A stretch of 64,000 bases of DNA from Microcoleus sp. FACHB-672 (GCF_014695725.1 NZ_JACJOU010000026.1:1-64000); one strand, 5' to 3'. Shown: positions 36,523 through 47,058, counted from the first letter of the stretch. Made by a program: numbers and translations. The notes: generated by a model not told the origin, from the sequence alone.

Positions 36523-36663
36523 TCTCGGTTCCTCCTGATTTCCTGATAAAAAGATGGGCTTGTTTGCCTTCTCTATTTAAGATATCAGCAAATTCTGTAT
36601 AAATTTTTACAGAATGTGTTTTTGCAACAAAACTTAATATTTTCTCAGGAAAGGGTAGGCAAA

Positions 36664-36808
36664 CATGAAAGAGGCTCCCTCGCTGGTATTGAGGAAGCCT
36701 GAGCTTTTGAGTCCTGAGCTTTTGAGTCCTGAGTCCTAGTTTTGAGCGGGGGAGAGTGGAAGAACACTTAAATTTTCCCAATTCCCCATGCCCCATGCCC
36801 CATGCCCT
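36664..36808. repeat. Hairpin and simple repeats downstream of the branching enzyme
   Basis: AGGCTCCCTC...GAGGAAGCCT (about 36673-36701, one mismatch) is followed by a direct repeat of CTGAGCTTTTGAGTC (from about 36699 and 36715) and CCCCATGCCCCATGCCCCAT (from 36784). The GAGGCTTCC hairpin may end minus-strand transcripts from the branching enzyme gene. The rest is simple sequence. Confidence 0.5.
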
Positions 36809-36810
36809 TC

Positions 36811-38400
36811 TTACAAAGGCCGGTAAACGCGGTAGTTGATTTTGGGGAAGATATTGTCGATTTCTTCGACTTTTTCTAGCCAGCCGCTATCAATCTTGCC
36901 CATCTTGATTTCGTCGTAGAGCTTATTGAAGCGCATCAGGTGTGAACGCGTCCGGCGCACGGCATAGGGCACCATCGTGCCGGTTCGCATAATAAAGGCC
37001 CAGTCAGAAGATTGTGCTAGCAAGACTTCCCGCGCTGCTTGGTTAAGTGCTCGCCACTCCAGCTCATCTGCCGGCTCAAGCTTGCCCAGCTCAATCATCC
37101 GTTCTGCGGCTTTGTGCAAATGGGGATAAACCCAGGCATTGGTGTCATTGAGCCAGTATTCATGGAAACCCTTATAACCCCAACTCGATTGGGAAGGACG
37201 GGCGACTTGCTGAGCGGGGTTCTCGCGCAGGTAATCGGCCAAGTGGGTCATGCTGTATGTCCCTTGGTCATACCAACTCTTGCGGAACAGGTAATTGATA
37301 AACGAAGGGCCTTCGTACCACCAGTGACCGAATAATTCAGCGTCGTAGGGGGAAACGATGATGGGGGGACGCTGCATGATGCCGTGCAGGTGTTGCACTT
37401 GGCGTTCGCGGTTGAACATGAAGTTGCCGGCGTGTTCAGCAGTCTTTTCCCTTGCCCAGTAAGGATCGTAAAGCGCTTTATCTCCTAGACCTAGCCCTCG
37501 GCCTGTGATCTTGTGGTATTTGATGCCAACGTTCTTCCGCTGGCCGTTGGGCATGATGTAGGGTTTGATGTAATCGTATTCCGCTTCCCAACCCAAGTCT
37601 TTGTAAAATTCCCGATATTCTGCGGCACCGGGATAGCCGACTTCAGATGACCAAACTTGTTGTGAGGATTCATGATCGCGACCGAAGGCAGCGACGCCAC
37701 ACTCAGTATAGATGGGGGCGTAGGTGCCAAAGCGTGGGCGAGGACGTGCATATAGGATGCCGTGGCCATCAGTGAGGAAGTAACGCAAGCCGGCATCGGC
37801 AAGCATCCGTTCTAGCCCCTCATAGTAGGCGCATTCCGGCAGCCAAATTCCTCTAGGAGGCCGGCCAAAGTTTTCTTCGTAGTGTTCGCAGGCAACTTGA
37901 ATTTGCGACCAAACTGCCTGGGGATACATTTTCATCAGCGGCAGGTAGCCGTGGGTTGCCCCGCAGGTGATGATTTCTAGATTGTTAGTGTCTGAGAACT
38001 GCTTGAAGGCGCTAACAAGATCGCCTTTATGATGCTCCCAATACTCGCGAGTTTCGTGAAACTCTGTGGCGTAGTGCTCGGCAAGGTAGCGGATATGGCC
38101 ATTATGTTTGTTATGTTCGACTTCCTTCTCGGCCAGTTCTTCAAGTTGGGCCAAGTGTTTGTCGTAGCGTTCTTGTAGCAGTGGATCACGCAGCATCGAC
38201 ACCAATGGCGGTGTCATGCTCATGGTTATTTTGAAGTCAATGCCGTCTTGCTTTAATCCTTCAAATACTCGCAGTAAAGGGATGTAGGTTTCTGTGATGG
38301 CTTCATATAGCCATTCTTCTTCTAATACATAATCACTTTCAGGGTGTCGGACAAAGGGAAGATGGGCGTGTAAAACAAGGGCGAGGTAGCCAATAGCCAT
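36811..38400 (-). CDS. GH57 family 1,4-alpha-glucan branching enzyme
   Basis: A 529-residue protein with the GH57 conserved regions: HAHLPFVRHPE (motif 1), GIWLPECAYYEG with the likely nucleophile Glu (motif 3), and SPYDAELFGHWWYEG with the likely catalytic Asp (motif 4), followed by the helical C-terminal domain (DUF1957-like). The length matches GH57 branching enzymes (about 520-530). It makes alpha-1,6 branches in glycogen in the cytoplasm. No other glycogen genes are nearby. Start ATG is at 38400. Confidence 0.92.
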   Translation of the reverse strand: MAIGYLALVLHAHLPFVRHPESDYVLEEEWLYEAITETYIPLLRVFEGLKQDGIDFKITMSMTPPLVSMLRDPLLQERYDKHLAQLEELAEKEVEHNKHNGHIRYLAEHYATEFHETREYWEHHKGDLVSAFKQFSDTNNLEIITCGATHGYLPLMKMYPQAVWSQIQVACEHYEENFGRPPRGIWLPECAYYEGLERMLADAGLRYFLTDGHGILYARPRPRFGTYAPIYTECGVAAFGRDHESSQQVWSSEVGYPGAAEYREFYKDLGWEAEYDYIKPYIMPNGQRKNVGIKYHKITGRGLGLGDKALYDPYWAREKTAEHAGNFMFNRERQVQHLHGIMQRPPIIVSPYDAELFGHWWYEGPSFINYLFRKSWYDQGTYSMTHLADYLRENPAQQVARPSQSSWGYKGFHEYWLNDTNAWVYPHLHKAAERMIELGKLEPADELEWRALNQAAREVLLAQSSDWAFIMRTGTMVPYAVRRTRSHLMRFNKLYDEIKMGKIDSGWLEKVEEIDNIFPKINYRVYRPL

Positions 38401-38723
38401 AAATTACTCAAGGATCGTGGTTAAATGCAGAACCGATTAGGAGCCGGGGGATTTTACAATATTTAAAGATTTTAAGATGAAAGGGGAACTAAAGAGCCAT
38501 CACCGGCTGAAATTTCAGCTAAAAAATGTTTCCTAAGATAGATGACTCACTCTTAAATTGTGAGTGTTGTCAGCGAGGGATTTCCATCTATCAAATCAGG
38601 GGATAGCTAATAATATAAAATCCGATCAATTAATGTAATTTAGAAAACACAAAGCTGAGATCCTTCCCAACTAATGCTTGTAGCCATGAGACCAAATGTA
38701 AAACACACTCATCCAAAATTGAT
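38401..38723. promoter_or_regulatory. Intergenic region with a nested hairpin (38537-38592)
   Basis: The outer stem GATAGATG (38537-38544)/CATCTATC (38585-38592) encloses ACTCAC (38545-38550)/GTGAGT (38560-38565). This is the shared 5' region of the divergent branching enzyme and EcsC-like genes. It may be a structured leader or a regulatory dyad. No gene is seen. Confidence 0.45.
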
Positions 38724-40004
38724 ATGAGCGATAACCAGCATCCAGCATTTGAGCCAAATCAACCGGCAAACTCACCGGCAGATGATGAGATTCCCAATCG
38801 TAACAAGCCGGCAGACGAGTCTCGCAAAATTACTGAGGTGCCGGCAGATTCATCTTCAGATGAAAAAAACTCGGTTTGGGAGTCTGTCACGGAGAAAGTA
38901 ACCGGCGTTGGAGGCGCAATCGGCAATAAAGCATCCCAGGCGGGTAAGGCGGTGGTGCAAACGGCTGCAAACGTAGGAGAAGCCATTGGAAATAAGGCAT
39001 CTCAAGCGGGTAAGGCGGTTGCAAATGCGGGAGAAGCCGCTGCCAAACAAACACAACAGATGTTCTCTCAAGCGGCGCAAGGTGCCGGGGTTGCGGTTGC
39101 TTTTGTGGGAGATAACCCACTGTTGCGATATGCCACTCAGGTGTTGCAGGTGGATTGGTTGGTGAGAATTGTGGATCGCGTGGATGTGGTGAAAGCGCAG
39201 GAGGCAGTGCAACAGCTCAAGCAAAAACATCCGAATCAATCACCGAGTCAGATTGCCCATCATTTGATGCTGGAGAAGTCGTTTTATGCCGGCGGCATTG
39301 GATTGGTGACGAGTTTGGTGCCTGGGGTGGCGGCGGCAACCTTGGGGGTTGATTTAATGACAACGACGCTATTACAAGCGGAAATGGTGTATCAAATCGC
39401 TGCAGCTTATGGGATGGAGTTACAAGATCCGGCACGTAAGGGGGAAGTTTTGGCAATTTTCGGGCTGGCGCTAGGCGGATCACGGGCGATTAAAGCCGGC
39501 TTGGGGTTGTTGCGGACATTACCGGCAGCCGGTGCGGCAATTGGTGCGAGTGCGAATGCGGTGATGTTGTATTCACTGGGATATGCGGCGTGCCGGTTCT
39601 ACGAAGCCAAGCAAAACCCACTGACTTCTAAAGAAACCATCTCGGAAACTCAGGCGGAGAGCGAGAAATATCAAGAGGTGGCGCTAGCGCAACAAGCGAT
39701 TATGGATGGCATTTTGGCCCACCTGATTTTAGCCGGCAATCCGGGGAAATCTCCCGAAGACATTGTGCCGGAATTGCAACCGCTAAACCTCAGTCCCGCT
39801 TCCCTAGCGGTCATTTCTACCAATTTGCAATCCCCTCAACCTTTAGAGGCACTGCTTGAGCGGCTTAATCGTGATTTTGCGGTGGCGCTGCTAGGGCAGT
39901 GCGCCAAAATCGTTAAACTCGATCAAATTACTTCGCCGGCAGAAGCTGAAGTCATCGCCACCATTACAACAAAATTAAATACCAAAATTGATGCAATCCA
40001 GTAA
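38724..40004 (+). CDS. EcsC-like membrane-associated protein
   Basis: A 426-residue protein. A disordered acidic N-terminus (to about residue 60) is followed by Ala/Gly-rich repeats (VGGAIGNKASQAGKAVVQTA, then VGEAIGNKASQAGKAVANAG) and a central hydrophobic region (GIGLVTSLVPGVAAATLGVD then LMTTTLLQAEMVYQIAAAYG, ALGGSRAIKAGLGLLR) that resembles the EcsC/DUF697-like alpha-helical family. The C-terminal part is helical. No catalytic motif is seen. Function is unknown. EcsC proteins are linked to membrane or secretion functions in some bacteria. It is divergent from the branching enzyme gene. Confidence 0.6.
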   Translation: MSDNQHPAFEPNQPANSPADDEIPNRNKPADESRKITEVPADSSSDEKNSVWESVTEKVTGVGGAIGNKASQAGKAVVQTAANVGEAIGNKASQAGKAVANAGEAAAKQTQQMFSQAAQGAGVAVAFVGDNPLLRYATQVLQVDWLVRIVDRVDVVKAQEAVQQLKQKHPNQSPSQIAHHLMLEKSFYAGGIGLVTSLVPGVAAATLGVDLMTTTLLQAEMVYQIAAAYGMELQDPARKGEVLAIFGLALGGSRAIKAGLGLLRTLPAAGAAIGASANAVMLYSLGYAACRFYEAKQNPLTSKETISETQAESEKYQEVALAQQAIMDGILAHLILAGNPGKSPEDIVPELQPLNLSPASLAVISTNLQSPQPLEALLERLNRDFAVALLGQCAKIVKLDQITSPAEAEVIATITTKLNTKIDAIQ

Positions 40005-40220
40005 CTACACGGATGCGAAGCCTTGCGTAGAGATGAGCACAATAAGGAAGAGTGAAGAGTTAAGTTTGAAATGTGAAGGGTTAAGCAATTTCTCCTTGGC
40101 CCCAGCAAGCGTACTCCTCTTTCTTTCGCCTCTGTGCTGCACTACCGACTACCTAATCGGCAATCAGCGATGAGGAATATTTAATAAACGTAAGGATAAC
40201 CTTAGTATTGCGGTAGTCCT

Positions 40221-40424
40221 ATGCAAACTCAAGCGCATTTACCCGAATCTAGTCTCGAACAAGTCATCAAGAAAATTTTTACGTCTTACCGGATTACACG
40301 CGCCGATCAACAATTATTTATGAAGACGCTGCTATCCAAGGACACACTCACAGCACAAGAGCAACAGCAGATTGATCGTGTGTTCGACGCCTTACGCAGA
40401 GGGTTGCTCAGAGTTGTCGATTAA
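40221..40424 (+). CDS. Small hypothetical protein, 67 aa
   Basis: The sequence MQTQAHLPESSLEQVIKKIF then TSYRITRADQQLFMKTLLSK forms an all-helical, charged peptide, ending RVFDALRRGLLRVVD. Similar short proteins occur beside many cyanobacterial genes, but I cannot name this one. No membrane segment is seen. The upstream sequence has no strong ribosome site. Confidence 0.6.
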   Translation: MQTQAHLPESSLEQVIKKIFTSYRITRADQQLFMKTLLSKDTLTAQEQQQIDRVFDALRRGLLRVVD

Positions 40425-40944
40425 ATGTGCCGATTTCTATTAAATTGTCAGCGCTTAAATTTGCTGGAAAGTTTAAGGAATTTGTAAAAGAGTTGGTTGT
40501 TTTCCCTAGGGCTGCGTTGAATTTTTAGGGAAATATTTTTGAGGCTGCAAGTAAACGATTATGGTTTCTTTTTGAATCGAGTACGATTGCAGCCGGCACT
40601 CTTATTTTTTTCTTAGTACGTTTGAGCGCCAAGTGTTAGATCGACGTTAAATAGACTTGATAATTTTTTTAACCGCAGGTGAAACTGGAATGTGCTTTGC
40701 TGCTCATTAAAGTTCCACCTGCCGACGTAGATAAACGCAGATGATAGTGCACAGTGCCGGCAGGCATATACAGATATCAAGATAAAATGTATGACATTAA
40801 TCATACAAAGTAAAAAGTAACTTTAAGCTTAATCAACCAAGATTCACACAAAAAACTAGGGGCAAATGTATGGATAGCCCCTTGAAAACATTAGAACCAG
40901 CTAAGAAGCGAACTCAACAGCTTTTTAGGCAACTGTAGTATCCC
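40425..40944. other. 520-bp gap with several weak stems
   Basis: TTCCCTA (40502-40508)...TAGGGAA (40527-40533), and GCTGCAA...TTGCAGC around 40543 and 40587. From about 40722 there are words of the ATAAACGCAGAT type, related to the dispersed elements at 4541 and 7936. I see no supportable gene. A minus-strand ORF at 40613-40804 has no supporting features. Confidence 0.45.
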
Positions 40945-41127
40945 TCAATAGCAGCGATATTTATAGACTGATATTGTTAACGACAGCAAAAGCGCTGTCC
41001 ACATCCACTGTGGAATGCCCTCTAAAACCCCAAACACTTCCGGGAGTACAAGACATAACACTGCCATAATGTAAGCCGTTGCGATAGTGGCAATCACAGG
41101 GGTGAAAATGCTAAGAACTTCTCTCAT
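40945..41127 (-). CDS. Small two-helix membrane protein, 60 aa
   Basis: MREVLSIFTPVIATIATAYI then MAVLCLVLPEVFG, WMWTALLLSLTISVYKYRCY. Two hydrophobic helices are separated by a short loop (GVLEGIPQ). An AGGAGA sequence precedes the ATG by 11 nt on the minus strand. Unknown function. It is on the same strand as the TPR-CHAT gene, 224 bp downstream of it. Confidence 0.55.
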   Translation of the reverse strand: MREVLSIFTPVIATIATAYIMAVLCLVLPEVFGVLEGIPQWMWTALLLSLTISVYKYRCY

Positions 41128-41351
41128 CGTTGATTAACTCTCCTTCTGCTATGGTGTTGGGCAGCGCTCTCGCCAGTCTCTTGCGGTTTTCTATTTCACG
41201 TCCTCTTTTCGATAATGTCAACAATTTTACATAAAAATCCATACTGGGTGTGGCAATTTCTAGTCTGGCTGTGTTAAATTTGGCAATTTGCCACCTAGGC
41301 TAGTGGCACCAAACTCGGTTAAGGAAGAAGAAATTGAAGGTGAAATCGGCC

Positions 41352-44300
41352 TTATAATGCCTCACCGATCAGGGTAAAAGCAGCCCAGTCTTTGGGATTG
41401 GGGTATTGTTGCATTGTGGTAAGCATGGCGCTGCGGAGGGCTTGGGCTTTGTCCTGCTTTTGCAGCAGATTCCGGTAAAATTCAGTCATTAAGGATGCGG
41501 TTGGGGCGTCTGGAACCGCCCACAGAGAGACAATCGTGCTAGGCACACCGGCAGCAATCAAAGCCCGAGATAATCCAATAACCCCATCGCCGGTGATCCG
41601 TCCCCCAGCCGTATCACAAGCACTGAGGACGACTAAATCAGCATTAAGTTTCAATTGGAGAATTTCACCGGCACTGAGCAAACCCGTATCCCCCTTGGAA
41701 GGGGCGAGTGCGATTGCCCCCGGTACGCCCGATCCTTGAAAATCATCCAGTAAGCCGTGGGTTGCTAAATGAATCAGCCGTGCCGCAGGCATTTGCTTCG
41801 TAATCGCCTCCTTCGTGGCAGCAGCGCCGGTGATTGCTTGAGTGTTGAGCATTTGAGCAATTGCCAAGGCTTCCCGTTCTGCCCCTGGTAAACTCGATAA
41901 CTGCTGGGGCCGATCTCCTGGTTTTAACGAAATACTTGGCATCGTGGGATTGCCGACAACCAGCGTATTTGTCCCTGAAATTTGTTGCCGTTGTCGGTGG
42001 GTTAAATCCAGCACTTGAATTGCCGGCGCTACGACTATTGTGTGTTTTTCAATGAGGTATTTGCCGGCTTGATCTTGTAGCGCGGAGAAAGGAACCAGAA
42101 ATAGTTGTTTTTGTGGGATAAATGTTACACGGGCTTCTGGATCTGCCGGCAAAAGATCCGCAATCGGTGAAATAAGTAACTGATGGAGTTGTTGCAGCCG
42201 ATTTGCTTGCTCAGTTTCACTCACTCTCGCAATGGTTCCCAAGCCGCGACCCCGAACACCTATAGACTCTCGGCTGTTAGTAACAAGTTGGGAAAGAGAC
42301 GTATTTTGTTGTTGCCATAGCGGTTTGAGATCGCTTCGACGAAATGCCACCTCACCTGTTGGCTTAATCACCCAAATAAATAATTCTGATTCTTGATAAC
42401 TTTGTTTATTTTTAACGTTGAAATCATCATTAATAATTGAATATTCCACAAGCGTCGCATTTTGCTGCTTAGCTATTTGTTTAATTTGCTCGATATTCGG
42501 CGGCGCAATTTGATCAGCAGTTTCAGGAGATAGCCGGCCTGCCAGTAATTCTACAAATGCTCTAGCTCGCCCCCGCTCTGCCATTTCTAACGCTTCTTCG
42601 GGTTTGTTTTGAGCGATTAAAACTTGTTCTAAAGTCGTGTAAGTATTTCTTTGGGTTTCAAAGATTGACACTTTAAACGCATCATTATCTTTTAAACCGG
42701 CTCTGAGAGATTCTAAAACTTGAATGCCGGCAAGCAGCGTTTTTTCGGCTTCAGGTAAATTTCCTGATCGAAAGAGGGACAGCCCTAAATTATTTAGAAT
42801 AGACCCTTCTGAAATCGGATTTTTAATCTCCCTGACAATCTCCAAACTCTGCCGATCATATTCTATAGCTTTCTGATAATCATTTAAGAAATGATAAGCC
42901 AATCCCATATTTCCTAGCGCCTTTGCTTCCCCCAGCCGGTTACCAACTTCTCGCGCCACCGCCAAATGTTGCTTATAGTAATTAATAGCTTGGGCGTACT
43001 CACTCTGGTCATCGTAAACAAGACCGATCTGTCCCAAAGCCGTCCCCTCTGCGCTGCGATTGCCAATTTCTTTAGCAATCGCCAATTGTTCCTCGTGGTA
43101 ATCAATCGCTTTAGCATACTCGCCTATCTTGCGGTAAACAATTCCCAAATTTCCCAGCGCGGTTCCCTGCCCATTGCGATCGCCAATTTCCTTAGCAATC
43201 GCTAAGTGTTGGTTGTACTTTTCAATTGCTTTGGCATAGTCTCCCACTTCAAAATAGACTGTTCCGAGATTGCCCAGCACTGTTGCCTCTTCCTGGCGAG
43301 CGCTTAGGGATTGCATAATTGATAAAGTCTGCTCGTATTGTTCAATTGCCTTGGCATACTCGCCCAACTCCTGGTAAGCAATTGCCAAATTTCCCAGAAC
43401 AGTGCCCTCACTAGAAGGATTGCGGATTTCTCGCGCAATGATCAAACTCTGCTGATATAAATTAATCGCTTGAGTCACATCACCTTGATCGTGGTAAACC
43501 GTTCCCAACAAGTTGAGTGTCGTTGCCTCACCACTGCGATAGCCAATTTCTCGCGAGATATCTAAAGTCTGCCGGTAAAATTCTATTGCCTTGGGATAGT
43601 TGCTTTGTGCTTTGTAGGTGCGTCCTAAATTTCCCAAAGCGTTCGCTTCTCCCAGCCGATGTTTAATAAATTGAAAGATCGCTAAACTTTGCTCATACAT
43701 TTCAATCGCCTTGGGATAATTGCTTAGTGCATAGTAATCATCGCCTAAGTTTGATAAAATGATAGCTTCTCCTCTCTGATTGCCAATTTCTCGCATAATT
43801 ATGAGCGTCTGCTCGTTATTTTCAATTGCTTTGGTATAATTGCCAAAATTCTTGTAAACAACTGCAAGACTGCCCAACGCATTCGCTTCGCCCTGGCGAT
43901 CTTTGACTTCTCGTGCAAATGCTAAACTTTGCTCGTACGCCTCAAGGGCTTTGACATAGTCTCCCAAAGCTTTGTATACATTTCCCAAATCATTAAGTGC
44001 CGATCCCTCACCCGATTTATCTCCAAGCTTTCGGGCCAGCGCTAAATCTTGCTCGTGATACTCCATCGCCTTTTCATAATTGCCCAAATCCTTGTAAGCA
44101 ATTCCTAAATTTCCAAGAGCGTATAGTTGCCCCTTTGGGTCATTGATTTCTTGGGCAATGGCTAAACTTTGCTGATAATATTCAATTGCTTTATTGTAGT
44201 TATTAATACTGTAGTAAGCAGCTCCGAGGTTACCTACAGCCCATCCCTCTCCTTGTCGGTTTTTAAGTTGCCGATAGATAGTTAGGGCTTGCTGCCAAGA

Positions 44301-44525
44301 TTCAATCGCCGCTTCAACTTGATTAGCTTTTAACTGCTGAGTACCTTGCTCCAGAAGTTGTGATGCTTCTGCTTCACGGTTATTAGGAATTTGTGCTAAA
44401 ATTATACCATTTTGAAGTTTTAAATGGGAATTTTGGGTTAATTGAGCGCTCAGCGATTCAGGAGTGAGCGTAAGAGTAGATAGAAGAGTGATGATGGCAC
44501 TACAAACTATTTTTTGGGGTTGCAT
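41352..44525 (-). CDS. TPR-CHAT protein (caspase-like peptidase domain)
   Basis: A 1057-residue exported protein (signal peptide to about residue 27). At least twelve 40-residue TPRs (about 55-600, e.g. GNYEKAMEYHEQDLALARKL, ANALGSLAVVYKNFGNYTKA) are followed by a C-terminal CHAT domain (about 700-1055). The caspase-type dyad is present: His in LIHLATHGLLD (about 921) and Cys in VVLSACDTAGG (about 968). CHAT proteins are clan CD proteases, some of which act in defence or regulated death. The substrate here is unknown. It follows the caspase-like gene on the same strand (154 bp), possibly in an operon. Confidence 0.9.
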   Translation of the reverse strand: MQPQKIVCSAIITLLSTLTLTPESLSAQLTQNSHLKLQNGIILAQIPNNREAEASQLLEQGTQQLKANQVEAAIESWQQALTIYRQLKNRQGEGWAVGNLGAAYYSINNYNKAIEYYQQSLAIAQEINDPKGQLYALGNLGIAYKDLGNYEKAMEYHEQDLALARKLGDKSGEGSALNDLGNVYKALGDYVKALEAYEQSLAFAREVKDRQGEANALGSLAVVYKNFGNYTKAIENNEQTLIIMREIGNQRGEAIILSNLGDDYYALSNYPKAIEMYEQSLAIFQFIKHRLGEANALGNLGRTYKAQSNYPKAIEFYRQTLDISREIGYRSGEATTLNLLGTVYHDQGDVTQAINLYQQSLIIAREIRNPSSEGTVLGNLAIAYQELGEYAKAIEQYEQTLSIMQSLSARQEEATVLGNLGTVYFEVGDYAKAIEKYNQHLAIAKEIGDRNGQGTALGNLGIVYRKIGEYAKAIDYHEEQLAIAKEIGNRSAEGTALGQIGLVYDDQSEYAQAINYYKQHLAVAREVGNRLGEAKALGNMGLAYHFLNDYQKAIEYDRQSLEIVREIKNPISEGSILNNLGLSLFRSGNLPEAEKTLLAGIQVLESLRAGLKDNDAFKVSIFETQRNTYTTLEQVLIAQNKPEEALEMAERGRARAFVELLAGRLSPETADQIAPPNIEQIKQIAKQQNATLVEYSIINDDFNVKNKQSYQESELFIWVIKPTGEVAFRRSDLKPLWQQQNTSLSQLVTNSRESIGVRGRGLGTIARVSETEQANRLQQLHQLLISPIADLLPADPEARVTFIPQKQLFLVPFSALQDQAGKYLIEKHTIVVAPAIQVLDLTHRQRQQISGTNTLVVGNPTMPSISLKPGDRPQQLSSLPGAEREALAIAQMLNTQAITGAAATKEAITKQMPAARLIHLATHGLLDDFQGSGVPGAIALAPSKGDTGLLSAGEILQLKLNADLVVLSACDTAGGRITGDGVIGLSRALIAAGVPSTIVSLWAVPDAPTASLMTEFYRNLLQKQDKAQALRSAMLTTMQQYPNPKDWAAFTLIGEAL

Positions 44526-44679
44526 ACAAAAGTTAATCTTTAAGGGTTAAAAGCAAAGTAGTCATGAAAAATCGCGTAAAAACCTTAAACTCTCAATTTA
44601 TTTTAGACACACCATAACTCATCTGTTGGCCGTTAGGCATATACAGATTAATTTGTTTTTTCGTAGAGAAATTTATGGT

Positions 44680-46872
44680 TTAAACGACTTCAAAAGTGAT
44701 TGAGAGTGCTGCCATTTGGGTTGTATCGATGCCACGAACGGCAGGATTAATTGCCGCCGGCAGACCGCGAGTGGTTTCTCCTAAGTCATCCAATAAATCG
44801 CCCATTACTTCTGTCGGCTGATTTAAAGCTACAGGGCCGCGATCTACTCCTGTTTGGGAGGATAATTGGCGCAATGCTTGAAGTGCTTTTCGTAGAGGAA
44901 AACTACTGGCAACAATCAACACTTCAGTCATCCCCTTGGGTTCCTGGGTAATCAGTTTAAATCCATCTTTATTTGCATCGGGAATTGCCAGAGTTTGGCC
45001 GGCACTCACCCGCGTTACGTCATCAGATGCTGTCCACTGATTGGGGAAAACAACTGAGATTTCACCGCTAGAATCAATCACCAATACACTGAGATAAAGA
45101 TCGCGCGATTCTTTATTCTCGATCTGAAATTGAATCGGGGTTTGTAGTGGTAATTGCGTAACAGTTGACGTAACTTTTGGCTGAACTCTGGTTTGTCCCC
45201 CACCCCGCGCCGTGAATGACTGCGCTAAAACTTGGCTTTGATTTTCTGGTGTCATGGAGACAACTAAATTCAGCCGCGAGGAATTACTATTAAGGGTGAG
45301 TTTGACAATTCGGGCAGCGAGGAGTGATTTGAGTTTAGCTTGCAACCGGCTCACCGCAGCACTCACCGACTCACCGGCAGCCCCAAAGGAACCAGGAATC
45401 ACTTCTAAACTGGGGGAAAATAAGCCAATACTGTCAATGGCTGGAAGATTGGGAATTTGCCTGGACTGTAACTCTTGGCGATAGGTGCCGGTCATTCGTC
45501 CTAAAATGTAGTCCACCTCTTTTTGTTGCACCGGCACGACTTCAATCCGTCTGATCGCGTCGATGGCTTGTTTGGCGCTGCCGGCATCGTTACCGATAGA
45601 CAAATCCAAACCGATACGGAGACTGACATCGGCGGGAATTCCCCGTGCACGTTCCTGCAAGAGTGATCCCGCTTGGGCGTTTTGCAGCAATTTTCCTCGC
45701 CCAATTAATCCATTTCGAGATTCTAGCTGTACCAATCCTTGTTCGCCACCACGGGCGTCCATCACAGTGAGAACTGCCCCTTTTCCAAATGCGGCAAGGC
45801 TTTGAGGATCGAGTCCTCCCAGCCATAATGTGGCTTGATCGCCGCTAACGTTGGTGACAACTGCTTCCGCCGGCTGCGTTTGTCGGTTGATAAAATACAG
45901 GGGTTTGTTATCGTTACCGCTTGCCGGTTTAACTTCAAAAATCGGTTCTTGCCGGCTGAAGGAAAGCTGTGTGGTACTGCGGGCAATATTCGGAACCGCA
46001 CTAGCCAACACTTCTGTGCCGGTTTGCTGCCAAAGATATTGCGTCATTAAATAAGTAAATGCGCCGGCGAAAAAGTCGCTAAACGGCGCATCAGCGGCTA
46101 ATTGATTGCGTTTTGTAGAGGCAATTACTGCCCCTTTTGCTACGCCGGCGCGACGCTGTTTGATAAATTCTTCTGGAGAAAGATTCAGTCGTGAAAGCCA
46201 TTGTTGCTGATATTCAAACTCAGCCGGACTGGCTTCGAGTTGTCTGCCGCCATTACGGGATCTCACCCGGAAATTCCCCCGTGTCCCCCCGCCAGAGTAG
46301 CAGCTATCGAGCACTGCCGTCACATTTTCTGTTTGCAATGCCGACATTAATAAAAATAGCGTGTGCCCCATAATGTCTTGCACGGCACCGCCTTTCACGG
46401 GATAATCGGGCGGCAGTTTACTATCTGCCGGCACAAAGGTACTATTCAACCCATCGGGATAATCTTTATCTGGATCGACAACTTGAGAACCGTGTCCGGA
46501 GTAGTGAAATACCACCACATCTCCCGGTTTGGCTTGTTTAATTAAATGTTCTTCAAACGCCTCTAAAATGCTGGTTCGTGTGGCTTGCGCGTCTGTTAGC
46601 GTCAGGATATCCTTCGGCTTAAAACCAAATCGGTAGGTCAACAGTTGACGCTGTAATTCTACATCTGTGACGCAGCCTTGTAAATGTGAAAACCCGGCAT
46701 CTTCAGCATATTGATTAATTCCCACTAGCAAGGCAAGTTTTCGCGGGGTGCTTTGAGCCAGCAATTGACCCATTTTGTCGCCTTGCTGCTGTATATCTAG
46801 CTGGCTTAAGCCTAAACTTGTGAGAAAAGAGCCGGTGAATTGCAAAAACTGACGGCGGTTGATGCGGGACAT
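44680..46872 (-). CDS. Caspase family protease (C14, metacaspase-like) with twin-arginine-like leader
   Basis: A 730-residue protein. An N-terminal Tat-like leader (RRQFLQFTGSFLTSLGL) is followed by a caspase fold (about 44-290) with His127 in HYSGHGSQ and Cys191 in DSCYSGGG, the two catalytic residues. The long C-terminal region (about 300-730) contains beta-rich segments and probably acts as a regulatory or substrate domain. Bacterial metacaspases cleave after Arg/Lys and are linked to stress and cell death. A GAGGAGGA ribosome site lies on the minus strand just before the ATG. It is adjacent to the TPR-CHAT gene on the same strand. Confidence 0.92.
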   Translation of the reverse strand: MSRINRRQFLQFTGSFLTSLGLSQLDIQQQGDKMGQLLAQSTPRKLALLVGINQYAEDAGFSHLQGCVTDVELQRQLLTYRFGFKPKDILTLTDAQATRTSILEAFEEHLIKQAKPGDVVVFHYSGHGSQVVDPDKDYPDGLNSTFVPADSKLPPDYPVKGGAVQDIMGHTLFLLMSALQTENVTAVLDSCYSGGGTRGNFRVRSRNGGRQLEASPAEFEYQQQWLSRLNLSPEEFIKQRRAGVAKGAVIASTKRNQLAADAPFSDFFAGAFTYLMTQYLWQQTGTEVLASAVPNIARSTTQLSFSRQEPIFEVKPASGNDNKPLYFINRQTQPAEAVVTNVSGDQATLWLGGLDPQSLAAFGKGAVLTVMDARGGEQGLVQLESRNGLIGRGKLLQNAQAGSLLQERARGIPADVSLRIGLDLSIGNDAGSAKQAIDAIRRIEVVPVQQKEVDYILGRMTGTYRQELQSRQIPNLPAIDSIGLFSPSLEVIPGSFGAAGESVSAAVSRLQAKLKSLLAARIVKLTLNSNSSRLNLVVSMTPENQSQVLAQSFTARGGGQTRVQPKVTSTVTQLPLQTPIQFQIENKESRDLYLSVLVIDSSGEISVVFPNQWTASDDVTRVSAGQTLAIPDANKDGFKLITQEPKGMTEVLIVASSFPLRKALQALRQLSSQTGVDRGPVALNQPTEVMGDLLDDLGETTRGLPAAINPAVRGIDTTQMAALSITFEVV

Positions 46873-47058
46873 CGTTCCTCCTCAGGAATTTCGATTTCAG
46901 ATTTTCGACACACCCATTTGAAATTTTGAATTTAAGGAGTTTTATTAAGTATTAATACTGAGTTAGGATTATTTTAGATTTAACCGGGATTTATAATTGC
47001 TGATTTTTGGTGTTTAACTGATTAACTTTTGCTTTTATTTAATAGCAGAATTTAAAAC

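Noticed and set aside
40613-40804. 63-codon minus-strand ORF
   Set aside because: Hydrophobic by chance and overlaps dispersed repeat words. No support.
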